Numbered from the stretch's first letter, positions 36,602 through 50,181 are shown. The stretch: 64,000 bases of DNA from Sepiola atlantica (GCA_963556195.1 CAUVYP010001208.1:2666001-2730000); one strand, 5' to 3'. The notes: generated by a model not told the origin, from the sequence alone. Made by a program: numbers and translations.

Positions 36602-38275
36602 AGCGCGTTTTAAAGTTGATATCGCTTTTGTTTATAACTTCCACATTTATTCGAATTGTGCAACGAAACTTTGCACAGATTAGCGGAGTCACATCTTCTA
36701 CTGAAGTACCAAGTTTCAGAAGTGCAGCTCTTGTACTGCCGGAGATATGTCGATACAAACTGAATACGCAAAACATCAACAAAATTTAGCGCGTTTTAAA
36801 GTTGATATCGCTTTTGTTTATAACTTCCACATTTATTCGAATTGTGCAACGAAACTTTGCACAGATTAGCGCGGTCACATGTTCTACTGAAGTACCAAGT
36901 TTCAGAAGTGCAGCTCTTGTACTGCCGGAGATATGTCGATACAAACTGAATACGCAAAACATCAACAAAATTTAGCCCGTTTTAAAGTTGATATCGCTTT
37001 TGTTTATAACTTCCACATTTATTCGAATTGTGCAACGAAACTTTGCACAGATTAGCGGAGTCACATTTTCTACTGAAGTACCAAGTTTCAGAAGTGCAGC
37101 TCTTGTACTGCCGGAGATATGTCGATACAAACTGAATACGCAAACTATCAACAAAATTTAGTGCGATTTAAAGTTGATATCGCTTTTGTTTATAACTTCA
37201 CCATTCTTTAGAATTGTGCAACGAAACTTTGCAGAGATAAGCGGAGTCACATGCTCTACTGAAGTACCAAGTTTCAGAAGTGCAGCTCTTTTACTGCCGG
37301 AGATATGTCGATACAAACTGAATACGCAAAACATCGACAAAATTTAGCGCGTTTTAAAGTTGATATCGCTTTTGTTTATAACTTCCACATTTATTCGAAT
37401 TGTGCAACGAAACTTTGCACAGATTAGCGGAGTCACATTTTCTACTGAAGTACTAAGTTTCAGAAGTGCAGCTCTTGTACTGCCGGAGATATGTCGATAC
37501 AAACTGAATACGCAAAACATCGACAAAATTTAGCGCGTTTTAAAGTTGATATCGCTTTTGTTTATAACTTCCACATTTATTCGAATTGTGCAACGAAACT
37601 TTGCACAGATTAGCGGAGTCACATTTTCTACTGAAGTACCAAGTTTCAGAAGTGCAGCTCTTGTACTGCCGGAGATATGTCGATACAAACTGAATACGCA
37701 AAACATCAACAAAATTTAGCGCGTTTTAAAGTTGATATCGCTTTTGTTTATAACTTCCACATTTTTTCGAATTGTGCTACGAAACTTTGCAGACAGTCGC
37801 GGATAGGCCTTATCTACTGAAGTACCAAGTTTCAGAAGTGCAGCTCTTGTACTGCCGGAGATATGTCGATACAAACTGAATACGCAAAACATCAACAAAA
37901 TTTAGCGCGTTTTAAAGTTGATATCGCTTTTGTTTATAACTTCCACATTTATTCGAATTGTGCAACGAAACTTTGCACAGATTAGCGGAGTCACATTTTC
38001 TACTGAAGTACCAAGTTTCAGAAGTGCAGCTCTTGTACTGCCGGAGATATGTCGATACAAACTGAATACGCAAAACATCAACAAAATTTAGCCCGTTTTA
38101 AAGTTGATATCGCTTTTGTTTATAACTTCCACATTTATTCGAATTGTGCAACGAAACTTTGCAGACAGTCGCGGAGACACATGTCCTACTGAAGTACCAA
38201 GTTTCAGAAGTGCAGCTCTTGTACTGCCGGAGATATGTCGATACAAACTGAATACGCAAAACATCGACAAAATTT
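36602..38275 (+). repeat. 12-mer HOR, shortened copy 3 (9 monomers, 1674 bp)
   Basis: Order j-k-a(ACTATC)-g-a-a-d-a-i. Compared with copies 1 and 2, dL-a-e is missing (558 bp). The k monomer at the junction is unusual (GCGCGGTC). Confidence 0.9.
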
Positions 38276-39950
38276 AGCGCGTTTTAAAGTTGATATCGCT
38301 TTTGTTTATAACTTCCACATTTATTCGAATTGTGCAACGAAACTTTGCACAGATTAGCGGAGTCACATTTTACTACTGAAGTACCAAGTTTCAGAAGTGC
38401 AGCTCTTGTACTGCCGGAGATATGTCGATACAAACTGAATACGCAAAACATCAACAAAATTTAGCGCGTTTTAAAGTTGATATCGCTTTTGTTTATAACT
38501 TCCACATTTATTCGAATTGTGCAACGAAACTTTGCAGACAGTCGCAGATAGGCCTTATCTACTGAAGTACCAAGTTTCAGAAGTGCAGCTCTTGTACTGC
38601 CGGAGATATGTCGATACAAACTGAATACGCAAAACATCAACAAAATTTAGCGCGTTTTAAAGTTGATATCGCTTTTGTTTATAACTTCCACATTTATTCG
38701 AATTGTGCAACGAAACTTTGCACAGATTAGCGGAGTCACATTTTCTACTGAAGTACCAAGTTTCAGAAGTGCAGCTCTTGTACTGCCGGAGATATGTCGA
38801 TACAAACTGAATACGCAAACTATCAACAAAATTTAGTGCGATTTAAAGTTGATATCGCTTTTGTTTATAACTTCACCATTCTTTAGAATTGTGCAACGAA
38901 ACTTTGCAAGGATAAGCGGAGTCACATGCTCTACTGAAGTACCAAGTTTCAGAAGTGCAGCTCTTTTACTGCCGGAGATATGTCGATACAAACTGAATAC
39001 GCAAAACATCGACAAAATTTAGCGCGTTTTAAAGTTGATATCGCTTTTGTTTATAACTTCCACATTTATTCGAATTGTGCAACGAAACTTTGCACAGATT
39101 AGCGGAGTCACATTTTCTACTAAAGTACTAAGTTTCAGAAGTGCAGCTCTTGTACTGCCGGAGATATGTCGATACAAACTGAATACGCAAAACATCGACA
39201 AAATTTAGCGCGTTTTAAAGTTGATATCGCTTTTGTTTATAACTTCCACATTTATTCGAATTGTGCAACGAAACTTTGCACAGATTAGCGGAGTCACATT
39301 TTCTACTGAAGTACCAAGTTTCAGAAGTGCAGCTCTTGTACTGCCGGAGATATGTCGATACAAACTGAATACGCAAAACATCAACAAAATTTAGCGCGTT
39401 TTAAAGTTGATATCGCTTTTGTTTATAACTTCCACATTTTTTCGAATTGTGCTACGAAACTTTGCAGACAGTCGCGGATAGGCCTTATCTACTGAAGTAC
39501 CAAGTTTCAGAAGTGCAGCTCTTGTACTGCCGGAGATATGTCGATACAAACTGAATACGCAAAACATCAACAAAATTTAGCGCGTTTTAAAGTTGATATC
39601 GCTTTTGTTTATAACTTCCACATTTATTCGAATTGTGCAACGAAACTTTGCACAGATTAGCGGAGTCACATTTTCTACTGAAGTACCAAGTTTCAGAAGT
39701 GCAGCTCTTGTACTGCCGGAGATATGTCGATACAAACTGAATACGCAAAACATCAACAAAATTCAGCCCGTTTTAAAGTTGATATCGCTTTTGTTTATAA
39801 CTTCCACATTTATTCGAATTGTGCAACGAAACTTTGCAGACAGTCGCGGAGACACATGTCCTACTGAAGTACCAAGTTTCAGAAGTGCAGCTCTTGTACT
39901 GCCGGAGATATGTCGATACAAACTGAATACGCAAAACATCGACAAAATTT
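38276..39950 (+). repeat. 12-mer HOR, shortened copy 4 (9 monomers, 1675 bp)
   Basis: Order z-dL-a(ACTATC)-g-a-a-d-a-i. A different triplet (a-e-k) is missing, and the first monomer is z rather than j. The g reads GCAAGGATAAG, shared in part with the g at 41811. The next-to-last junction reads AATTCAGCCC. Confidence 0.9.
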
Positions 39951-40322
39951 AGCGCGTTTTAAAGTTGATATCGCTTTTGTTTATAACTTCCACATTTATT
40001 CAGAATTGTGCAACGAAACTTTGCACATATTAGCGGAGTCACATCTTCTACTGAAGTACCAAGTTTCAGAAGTGCAGCTCTTGTACTGCCGGAGATATGT
40101 CGATACAAACTGAATACGCAAAACATCAACAAAATTTAGCGCGTTTTAAAGTTGATATCGCTTTTGTTTATAACTTCCACATTTATTCGAATTGTGCAAC
40201 GAAACTTTGATGACAGTCGCAGATAGGCCTTATCTACTGAAGTACCAAGTTTCAGAAGTGCAGCTCTTTACTGCCGGAGATATGTCGATACAAACTGAAT
40301 ACGCAAAACATCAACAAAATTT
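39951..40322 (+). repeat. Damaged monomer pair (187 + 185 bp) at a HOR boundary
   Basis: The j at 39951 has an inserted base (TTCAGAATTG) and CACATATTAG. The dL at 40138 has a deleted base (CTCTTTACTG) and CTTTGATGACAG. The two indels compensate, so downstream phase is unchanged. The pair marks the end of the 12-mer/9-mer series. Confidence 0.85.
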
Positions 40323-43300
40323 AGCGCGTTTTAAAGTTGATATCGCTTTTGTTTATAACTTCCACATTTATTCGAATTGTGCAACGAAACTTTGCACAGA
40401 TTAGCGGAGTCACATGTTCTACTGAAGTACCAAGTTTCAGAAGTGCAGCTCTTGTACTGCCGGAGATATGTCGATACAAACTGAATACGCAAAACATCAA
40501 CAAAATTTAGCCCGTTTTAAAGTTGATATCGCTTTTGTTTATAACTTCCACATTTATTCGAATTGTGCAACGAAACTTTGCAGACAGTCGCGGAGACACA
40601 TGTTCTACTGAAGTACCAAGTTTCAGAAGTGCAGCTCTTGTACTGCCGGAGATATGTCGATACAAACTGAATACGCAAAACATCAACAAAATTTAGCGCG
40701 TTTTAAAGTTGATATCGCTTTTGTTTATAACTTCCACATTTATTCGAATTGTGCAACGAAACTTTGCAGACAGTCGCAGATAGGCCTTATCTACTGAAGT
40801 ACCAAGTTTCAGAAGTGCAGCTCTTGTACTGCCGGAGATATGTCGATACAAACTGAATACGCAAAACATCAACAAAATTTAGCGCGTTTTAAAGTTGATA
40901 TCGCTTTTGTTTATAACTTCCACATTTATTCGAATTGTGCAACGAAATTTTGCACAGATTAGCGGAGTCACATTTTCTACTGAAGTACCAAGTTTCAGAA
41001 GTGCAGCTCTTGTACTGCCGGAGATATGTCGATACAAACTGAATACGCAAAACATCAACAAAATTTAGCCCGTTTTAAAGTTGATATCGCTTTTGTTTAT
41101 AACTTCCACATTTATTCGAATTGTGCAACGAAACTTTGCAGACAGTCGCGGAGACACATGTTCTACTGAAGTACCAAGTTTCAGAAGTGCAGCTCTTGTA
41201 CTGCCGGAGATATGTCGATACAAACTGAATACGCAAAACATCAACAAAATTTAGCGCGTTTTAAAGTTGATATCGCTTTTGTTTATAACTTCCACATTTA
41301 TTCGAATTGTGCAACGAAACTTTGCACAGATTAGCGAGGTCACATGTTCTACTGAAGTACCAAGTTTCAGAAGTGCAGCTCTTGTACTGCCGGAGATATG
41401 TCGATACAAACTGAATACGCAAAACATCAACAAAATTTAGCGCGTTTTAAAGTTGATATCGCTTTTGTTTATAACATCCACATTTATTCGAATTGTGCAA
41501 CGAAACTTTGCAGACAGTCGCAGATAGGCCTTATCTACTGAAGTACCAAGTTTCAGAAGTGCAGCTCTTGTACTGCCGGAGATATGTCGATACAAACTGA
41601 ATACGCAAAACATCAACAAAATTTAGCGCGTTTTAAAGTTGATATCGCTTTTGTTTATAACTTCCACATTTATTCGAATTGTGCAACGAAACTTTGCACA
41701 GATTAGCGGAGTCACATTTTCTACTGAAGTACCAAGTTTCAGAAGTGCAGCTCTTGTACTGCCGGAGATATGTCGATACAAACTGAATACGCAAACTATC
41801 AACAAAATTTAGTGCGATTTAAAGTTGATATCGCTTTTGTTTATAACTTCACCATTCTTTAGAATTGTGCAACGAAACTTTGCAAGGATTAGCGGAGTCA
41901 CATGCTCTACTGAAGTACCAAGTTTCAGAAGTGCAGCTCTTTTACTGCCGGAGATATGTCGATACAAACTGAATACGCAAAACATCGACAAAATTTAGCG
42001 CGTTTTAAAGTTGATATCGCTTTTGTTTATAACTTCCACATTTATTCGAATTGTGCAACGAAACTTTGCACAGATTAGCGGAGTCACATTTTCTACTGAA
42101 GTACCAAGTTTCAGAAGTGCAGCTCTTGTACTGCCGGAGATATGTCGATACAAACTGAATACGCAAAACATCAACAAAATTTAGCGCGTTTTAAAGTTGA
42201 TATCGCTTTTGTTTATAACTTCCACATTTATTCGAATTGTGCAACGAAACTTTGCACAGATTAGCGGAGTCACATTTTCTACTGAAGTACCAAGTTTCAG
42301 AAGTGCAGCTCTTGTACTGCCGGAGATATGTCGATACAAACTGAATACGCAAAACATCAACAAAATTTAGCCCGTTTTAAAGTTGATATCGCTTTTGTTT
42401 CTAACTTCCACATTTATTCGAATTGTGCAACGAAACTTTGCAGACAGTCGCGGAGACACATGTTCTACTGAAGTACCAAGTTTCAGAAGTGCAGCTCTTG
42501 TACTGCCGGAGATATGTCGATACAAACTGAATACGCAAAACATCAACAAAATTTAGCGCGTTTTAAAGTTGATATCGCTTTTGTTTATAACTTCCACATT
42601 TATTCGAATTGTGCAACGAAACTTTGCACAGATTAGCGAGGTCACATGTTCTACTGAAGTACCAAGTTTCAGAAGTGCAGCTCTTGTACTGCCGGAGATA
42701 TGTCGATACAAACTGAATACGCAAAACATCAACAAAATTTAGCGCGTTTTAAAGTTGATATCGCTTTTGTTTATAACTTCCACATTTATTCGAATTGTGC
42801 AACGAAACTTTGCAGACAGTCGCAGATAGGCCTTATCTACTGAAGTACCAAGTTTCAGAAGTGCAGCTCTTGTACTGCCGGAGATATGTCGATACAAACT
42901 GAATACGCAAAACATCAAAAAAATTTAGCGCGTTTTAAAGTTGATATCGCTTTTGTTTATAACTTCCACATTTATTCGAATTGTGCAACGAAACTTTGCA
43001 TAGATTAGCGGTGTCACATTTTCTACTGAAGTACCAAGTTTCAGAAGTGCAGCTCTTGTACTGCCGGAGATATGTCGATACAAACTGAATACGCAAAACA
43101 TCAACAAAATTTAGCCCGTTTTAAAGTTGATATCGCTTTTGTTTATAACTTCCACATTTATTCGAATTGTGCAACGAAACTTTGCAGACAGTCGCGGAGA
43201 CACATGTTCTACTGAAGTACCAAGTTTCAGAAGTGCAGCTCTTGTACTGCCGGAGATATGTCGATACAAACTGAATACGCAAAACATCAACAAAATTTAG

Positions 43301-44042
43301 CGCGTTTTAAAGTTGATATCGCTTTTGTTTATAACTTCCACATTTATTCGAATTGTGCAACGAAACTTTGCAGACAGTCGCAGATAGGCCTTATCTACTG
43401 AAGTACCAAGTTTCAGAAGTGCAGCTCTTGTACTGCCGGAGATATGTCGATACAAACTGAATACGCAAAACATCAACAAAATTTAGCGCGTTTTAAAGTT
43501 GATATCGCTTTTGTTTATAACTTCCACATTTATTCGAATTGTGCAACGAAACTTTGCACAGATTAGCGGAGTCACATTTTCTACTGAAGTACCAAGTTTC
43601 AGAAGTGCAGCTCTTGTACTGCCGGAGATATGTCGATACAAACTGAATACGCAAAACATCAACAAAATTTAGCCCGTTTTAAAGTTGATATCGCTTTTGT
43701 TTATAACTTCCACATTTATTCGAATTGTGCAACGAAACTTTGCAGACAGTCGCGGAGACACATGTTCTACTGAAGTACCAAGTTTCAGAAGTGCAGCTCT
43801 TGTACTGCCGGAGATATGTCGATACAAACTGAATACGCAAAACATCAACAAAATTTAGCGCGTTTTAAAGTTGATATCGCTTTTGTTTATAACTTCCACA
43901 TTTATTCGAATTGTGCAACGAAACTTTGCACAGATTAGCGAGGTCACATGTTCTACTGAAGTACCAAGTTTCAGAAGTGCAGCTCTTGTACTGCCGGAGA
44001 TATGTCGATACAAACTGAATACGCAAAACATCAACAAAATTT
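40323..44042 (+). repeat. Subrepeat block with d-a-e(-k) units
   Basis: Twenty 186-bp monomers: b-e-dL-a-e-k-dL-a-g-a-a-e-k-dL-a-e-dL-a-e-k. The dL-a-e core recurs at 40695, 42741 and 43299 (the last two directly in tandem, 558 bp), and is the same trio lost from 12-mer copy 3. The monomers at 40695-41438 and 43299-44042 are the same dL-a-e-k tetramer. Minor private changes include CATCAAAAAAATT near 42920 and GCATAGATTAGCGGTG near 43000. Confidence 0.85.
40509..40694 (+). repeat. Family e monomer (PciI type), representative
   Basis: The window reads GACAGTCG then GAGACACATGTTC, giving ACATGT. Many copies begin GCCCG instead of GCGCG, a linked change at monomer position 4. Related families: f has GAGGCACATTTTC (for example 5353, 9071, 11491, 22090, 49252, 56320); i has ACATGTCC (23765, 26184, 28231, 29906, 34184, 36416, 38090, 39765, 47950, 58738, 60412, 62086). 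Several left-hand e copies are 185 bp because the tail reads ACGACAACATC or ACGGCAACATC. Confidence 0.85.
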
Positions 44043-45716
44043 AGCGCGTTTTAAAGTTGATATCGCTTTTGTTTATAACTTCCACATTTATTCGAATTGT
44101 GCAACGAAACTTTGCACAGATTAGCGGAGTCACATGTTCTACTGAAGTACCAAGTTTCAGAAGTGCAGCTCTTGTACTGCCGGAGATATGTCGATACAAA
44201 CTGAATACGCAAACTATCAACAAAATTTAGTGCGATTTAAAGTTGATATCGCTTTTGTTTATAACTTCACCATTCTTTAGAATTGTGCAACGAAACTTTG
44301 CAGAGATAAGCGGAGTCACATGCTCTACTGAAGTACCAAGTTTCAGAAGTGCAGCTCTTTTACTGCCGGAGATATGTCGATACAAACTGAATACGCAAAA
44401 CATCGACAAAATTTAGCGCGTTTTAAAGTTGATATCGCTTTTGTTTATAACTTCCACATTTATTCGAATTGTGCAACGAAACTTTGCACAGATAAGCGGA
44501 GTCACATTTTCTACTGAAGTACTAAGTTTCAGAAGTGCAGCTCTTGTACTGCCGGAGATATGTCGATACAAACTAAATACGCAAAACATCGACAAAATTT
44601 AGCGCGTTTTAAAGTTGATATCGCTTTTGTTTATAACTTCCACATTTATTCGAATTGTGCAACGAAACTTTGCACAGATTAGCGGAGTCACATTTTCTAC
44701 TGAAGTACCAAGTTTCAGAAGTGCAGCTCTTGTACTGCCGGAGATATGTCGATACAAACTGAATACGCAAAACATCAACAAAATTTAGCGCGTTTTAAAG
44801 TTGATATCGCTTTTGTTTATAACTTCCACATTTATTCGAATTGTGCAACGAAACTTTGCAGACAGTCGCGGATAGGCCTTATCTACTGAAGTACCAAGTT
44901 TCAGAAGTGCAGCTCTTGTACTGCCGGAGATATGTCGATACAAACTGAATACGCAAAACATCAACAAAATTTAGCGCGTTTTAAAGTTGATATCGCTTTT
45001 GTTTATAACTTCCACATTTATTCGAATTGTGCAACGAAACTTTGCACAGATTAGCGGAGTCACATGCTCTACTGAAGTACCAAGTTTCAGAAGTGCAGCT
45101 CTTGTACTGCCGGAGATATGTCGATACAAACTGAATACGCAAAACATCAACAAAATTTAGCCCGTTTTAAAGTTGATATCGCTTTTGTTTATAACTTCCA
45201 CATTTATTCGAATTGTGCAACGAAACTTTGCAGACAGTCGCGGAGGCACATTTTCTACTGAAGTACCAAGTTTCAGAAGTGCAGCTCTTGTACTGCCGGA
45301 GATATGTCGATACAAACTGAATACGCAAAACATCACCAAAATTTAGCGCGTTTTAAAGTTGATATCGCTTTTGTTTATAACTTCCACATTTATTCGAATT
45401 GTGCAACGAAACTTTGCACAGATTAGCGGAGTCACATGTTCTACTGAAGTACCAAGTTTCAGAAGTGCAGCTCTTGTACTGCCGGAGATATGTCGATACA
45501 AACTGAATACGCAAAACATCAACAAAATTTAGCCCGTTTTAAAGTTGATATCGCTTTTGTTTATAACTTCCACATTTATTCGAATTGTGCAACGAAACTT
45601 TGCAGACAGTCGCGGAGACACATGTTCTACTGAAGTACCAAGTTTCAGAAGTGCAGCTCTTGTACTGCCGGAGATATGTCGATACAAACTGAATACGCAA
45701 AACATCAACAAAATTA
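44043..45716 (+). repeat. 9-monomer block, right member of a long-range pair
   Basis: Order b(ACTATC)-g-a-a-d-b-f-b-e, matching 30092-31765 at an offset of 13951 bp. A private change is AACATCACCAAAA near 45333. Confidence 0.8.
44229..44414 (+). repeat. Family g monomer (most divergent family), representative
   Basis: Differences from the consensus: the start is AGTGCGATTT; a patch of about 12 bp near positions 42-54 reads ACCATTCTTTAG where others have CACATTTATTCG; the window reads GAGATAAG and then CATGCTCTAC; and the 3' part has CTCTTTTACTG. I count 22 copies, starting at 5167, 6097, 8140, 9629, 10560, 12049, 13723, 16327, 20045, 23021, 25440, 27487, 30278, 33254, 35486, 37160, 38835, 41811, 44229, 47392, 48322 and 62458. 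The copy at 25440 has a GCCCG start and is slightly mixed. Family g is absent as a complete monomer between 48508 and 62457. Confidence 0.9.
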
Positions 45717-45902
45717 AGCGCGTTTTAAAGTTGATATCGCTTTTGTTTATAACTTCCACATTTATTCGAATTGTGCAACGAAACTTTGCACAGATTAGCG
45801 GAGTCACATGTTCTACTGAAGTACCAAGTTTCAGAAGTGCAGCTCTTGTACTGCCGGAGATATGTCGATACAAACTGAATACGCAAAACATCGACAAAAT
45901 TT
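45717..45902 (+). repeat. b monomer after a stop-loss junction
   Basis: The junction reads AATTAAGCGCG, so the e and b monomers are joined in both long frames. This is the third occurrence of the TTAAG junction in the window. Confidence 0.8.
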
Positions 45903-47204
45903 AGCGCGTTTTAAAGTTGATATCGCTTTTGTTTATAACTTCCACATTTATTCGAATTGTGCAACGAAACTTTGCACAGATTAGCGGAGTCACATTTTCT
46001 ACTGAAGTACTAAGTTTCAGAAGTGCAGCTCTTGTACTGCCGGAGATATGTCGATACAAACAAAATACGCAAAACATCGACAAAATTTAGCGCGTTTTAA
46101 AGTTGATATCGCTTTTGTTTATAACTTCCACATTTATTCGAATTGTGCAACGAAACTTTGCACAGATTAGCGGAGTCACATTTTCTACTGAAGTACCAAG
46201 TTTCAGAAGTGCAGCTCTTGTACTGCCGGAGATATGTCGATACAAACTGAATACGCAAAACATCAACAAAATTTAGCGCGTTTTAAAGTTGATATCGCTT
46301 TTGTTTATAACTTCCACATTTATTCGAATTGTGCAACGAAACTTTGCAGACAGTCGCGGATATGCCTTATCTACTGAAGTACCAAGTTTCAGAAGTGCAG
46401 CTCTTGTACTGCCGGAGATATGTCGATACAAACTGAATACGCAAAACATCAACAAAATTTAGCGCGTTTTAAAGTTGATATCGCTTTTGTTTATAACTTC
46501 CACATTTATTCGAATTGTGCAACGAAACTTTGCACAGATTAGCGGAGTCACATTTTCTACTGAAGTACCAAGTTTCAGAAGTGCAGCTCTTGTACTGCCG
46601 GAGATATGTCGATACAAACTGAATACGCAAAACATCAACAAAATTTAGCCCGTTTTAAAGTTGATATCGCTTTTGATTATAACATCCACATTTATTCGAA
46701 TTGTGCAACGAAACTTTGCAGACAGTCGCGGAGACACATGTTCTACTGAAGTACCAAGTTTCAGAAGTGCAGCTCTTGTACTGCCGGAGATATGTCGATA
46801 CAAACTGAATACGCAAAACATCAACAAAATTTAGCGCGTTTTAAAGTTGATATCGCTTTTGTTTATAACTTCCACATTTATTCGAATTGTGCAACGAAAC
46901 TTTGCACAGATTAGCGGAGTCACATGTTCTACTGAAGTACCAAGTTTCAGAAGTGCAGCTCTTGTACTGCCGGAGATATGTCGATACAAACTGAATACGC
47001 AAAACATCAACAAAATTTAGCGCGTTTTAAAGTTGATATCGCTTTTGTTTATAACTTCCACATTTATTCGAATTGTGCAACGAAACTTTGCAGACAGTCG
47101 CGGATAGGCCTTTTCTACTGAAGTACCAAGTTTCAGAAGTGCAGCTCTTGTACTGCCGGAGATATGTCGATACAAACTGAATACGCAAAACATCAACAAA
47201 ATTT
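45903..47204 (+). repeat. 7-monomer block a-a-d-a-e-b-d, left member of a pair
   Basis: Matches 62644-63945 in family order, including the rare TTTTC variant of d at the end. Private marks are ACAAAATACG near 46061, GATATGCC near 46360, and TTTTGATTATAACATCC in the e at 46647. Confidence 0.75.
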
Positions 47205-47391
47205 AGCGCGTTTTAAAGTTGATATCGCTTTTGTTTATAACTTCCACATTTATTCGAATTGTGCAACGAAACTTTGCACAGATTAGCGGATTCACATTTT
47301 ACTACTGAAGTACCAAGTTTCAGAAGTGCAGCTCTTGTACTGCCGGAGATATGTCGATACAAACTGAATACGCAAAACATCAACAAAATTT
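47205..47391 (+). repeat. Last 187-bp z monomer
   Basis: The only length variant beyond 40.4 kb. Everything to its right up to the window edge is strictly 186 bp. Confidence 0.9.
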
Positions 47392-50181
47392 AGTGCGATT
47401 TAAAGTTGATATCGCTTTTGTTTATAACTTCACCATTCTTTAGAATTGTGCAACGAAACTTTGCAGAGATAAGCGGAGTCACATGCTCTACTGAAGTACC
47501 AAGTTTCAGAAGTGCAGCTCTTTTACTGCCGGAGATATGTCGATACAAACTGAATACGCAAAACATCGACAAAATTTAGCGCGTTTTAAAGTTGATATCG
47601 CTTTTGTTTATAACTTCCACATTTATTCGAATTGTGCAACGAAACTTTGCAGACAGTCGCGGATAGGCCTTATCTACTGAAGTACCAAGTTTCAGAAGTG
47701 CAGCTCTTGTACTGCCGGAGATATGTCGATACAAACTGAATACGAAAAACATCAACAAAATTTAGCGCGTTTTAAAGTTGATATCGCTTTTGTTTATAAC
47801 TTCCACATTTATTCGAATTGTGCAACGAAACTTTGCACAGATTAGCGGAGTCACATTTTCTACTGAAGTACCAAGTTTCAGAAGTGCAGCTCTTGTACTG
47901 CCGGAGATATGTCGATACAAACTGAATACGCAAAACATCAACAAAATTTAGCCCGTTTTAAAGTTGATATCGCTTTTGTTTATAACTTCCACATTTATTC
48001 GAATTGTGCAACGAAACTTTGCAGACAGTCGCGGAGACACATGTCCTACTGAAGTACCAAGTTTCAGAAGTGCAGCTCTTGTACTGCCGGAGATATGTCG
48101 ATACAAACTGAATACGCAAAACATCAACAAAATTTAGCGCGTTTTAAAGTTGATATCGCTTTTGTTTATAACTTCCACATTTATTCGAATTGTGCAACGA
48201 ACCTTTGCACAGATTAGCGGAGTCACATGTTCTACTGAAGTACCAAGTTTCAGAAGTGCAGCTCTTGTACAGCCGGAGATATGTCGATACAAACTGAATA
48301 CGCAAACTATCAACAAAATTTAGTGCGATTTAAAGTTGATATCGCTTTTGTTTATAACTTCACCATTCTTTAGAATTGTGCAACGAAACTTTGCAGAGAT
48401 AAGCGGAGTCACATGCTCTACTGAAGTACCAAGTTTCAGAAGTGCAGCTCTTTTACTGCCGGAGATATGTCGATACAAACTTAATACGCAAAACATCGAC
48501 AAAATTTAGCGCGTTTTAAAGTTGATATCGCTTTTGTTTATAACTTCCACATTTATTCGAATTGTGCAACGAAACTTTGCACAGATTAGCGGAGTCACAT
48601 TTTCTACTGAAGTACTAAGTTTCAGAAGTGCAGCTCTTGTACTGCCGGAGATATGTCGATACAAACTAAATACGCAAAACATCGACAAAATTTAGCGCGT
48701 TTTAAAGTTGATATCGCTTTTGTTTATAACTTCCACATTTATTCGAATTGTGCAACGAAACTTTGCACAGATTAGCGGAGTCACATTTTCTACTGAAGTA
48801 CCAAGTTTCAGAAGTGCAGCTCTTGTACTGCCGGAGATATGTCGATACAAACTGAATACGCAAAACATCAACAAAATTTAGCGCGTTTTAAAGTTGATAT
48901 CGCTTTTGTTTATAACTTCCACATTTATTCGAATTGTGCAACGAAACTTTGCAGACAGTCGCGGATAGGCCTTATCTACTGAAGTACCAAGTTTCAGAAG
49001 TGCAGCTCTTGTACTGCCGGAGATATGTCGATACAAACTGAATACGCAAAACATCAACAAAATTTAGCGCGTTTTAAAGTTGATATCGCTTTTGTTTATA
49101 ACTTCCACATTTATTCGAATTGTGCAACGAAACTTTGCACAGATTAGCGGAGTCACATTTTCTACTGAAGTACCAAGTTTCAGAAGTGCAGCTCTTGTAC
49201 TGCCGAGGATATGTCGATACAAACTGAATACGCAAAACATCAACAAAATTTAGCCCGTTTTAAAGTTGATATCGCTTTTGTTTATAACTTCCACATTTAT
49301 TCGAATTGTGCAACGAAACTTTGCAGACAGTCGCGGAGGCACATTTTCTACTGAAGTACCAAGTTTCAGAAGTGCAGCTCTTGTACTGCCGGAGATATGT
49401 CGATACAAACTGAATACGCAAAACATCAACAAAATTTAGCGCGTTTTAAAGTTGATATCGCTTTTGTTTATAACTTCCACATTTATTCGAATTGTGCAAC
49501 GAAACTTTGCACAGATTAGCGGAGTCACATGCTCTACTGAAGTACCAAGTTTCAGAAGTGCAGCTCTTTTACTGCCGGAGATATGTCGATACAAACTGAA
49601 TACGCAAAACATCGACAAAATTTAGCGCGTTTTAAAGTTGATATCGCTTTTGTTTATAACTTCCACATTTATTCGAATTGTGCAACGAAACTTTGCACAG
49701 ATTAGCGGAGTCACATTTTCTACTGAAGTACTAAGTTTCAGAAGTGCAGCTCTTGTACTGCCGGAGATATGTCGATACAAACTGAATACGCAAAACATCG
49801 ACAAAATTTAGCGCGTTTTAAAGTTGATATCGCTTTTGTTTATAACTTCCACATTTATTCGAATTGTGCAACGAAACTTTGCACAGATTAGCGGAGTCAC
49901 ATTTTCTACTGAAGTACCAAGTTTCAGAAGTGCAGCTCTTGTACTGCCGGAGATATGTCGATACAAACTGAATACGCAAAACATCAACAAAATTTAGCGC
50001 GTTTTAAAGTTGATATCGCTTTTGTTTACACCTTCCACATTTATTCGAATTGTGCAACGAAACTTTGCAGACAGTCGCGGATAGGCCTTATCTACTGAAG
50101 TACCAAGTTTCAGAAGTGCAGCTCTTGTACTGCCGGAGATATGTCAATACAAACTGAATACGCAAAACATCGACAAAATTT
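47392..50181 (+). repeat. Mixed block g-d-a-i-b-g-a-a-d-a-f-b-a-a-d
   Basis: Fifteen 186-bp monomers. The b at 49438 is a b/g chimera (b window on the left, g-like CATGCTCTAC and CTCTTTTACTG on the right). The d at 49996 has GTCAATAC, a mark that recurs in the HOR to the right, plus a private TTTACACCTTCC. The two d copies at 47578 and 48880 lack that mark. Confidence 0.8.

Noticed and set aside
40192..40404. Plus-strand open frames of about 70 codons around 39910-40404
   Set aside because: Created only by the +1/-1 indels in the two damaged monomers, which shift the frame; not evidence of a gene.
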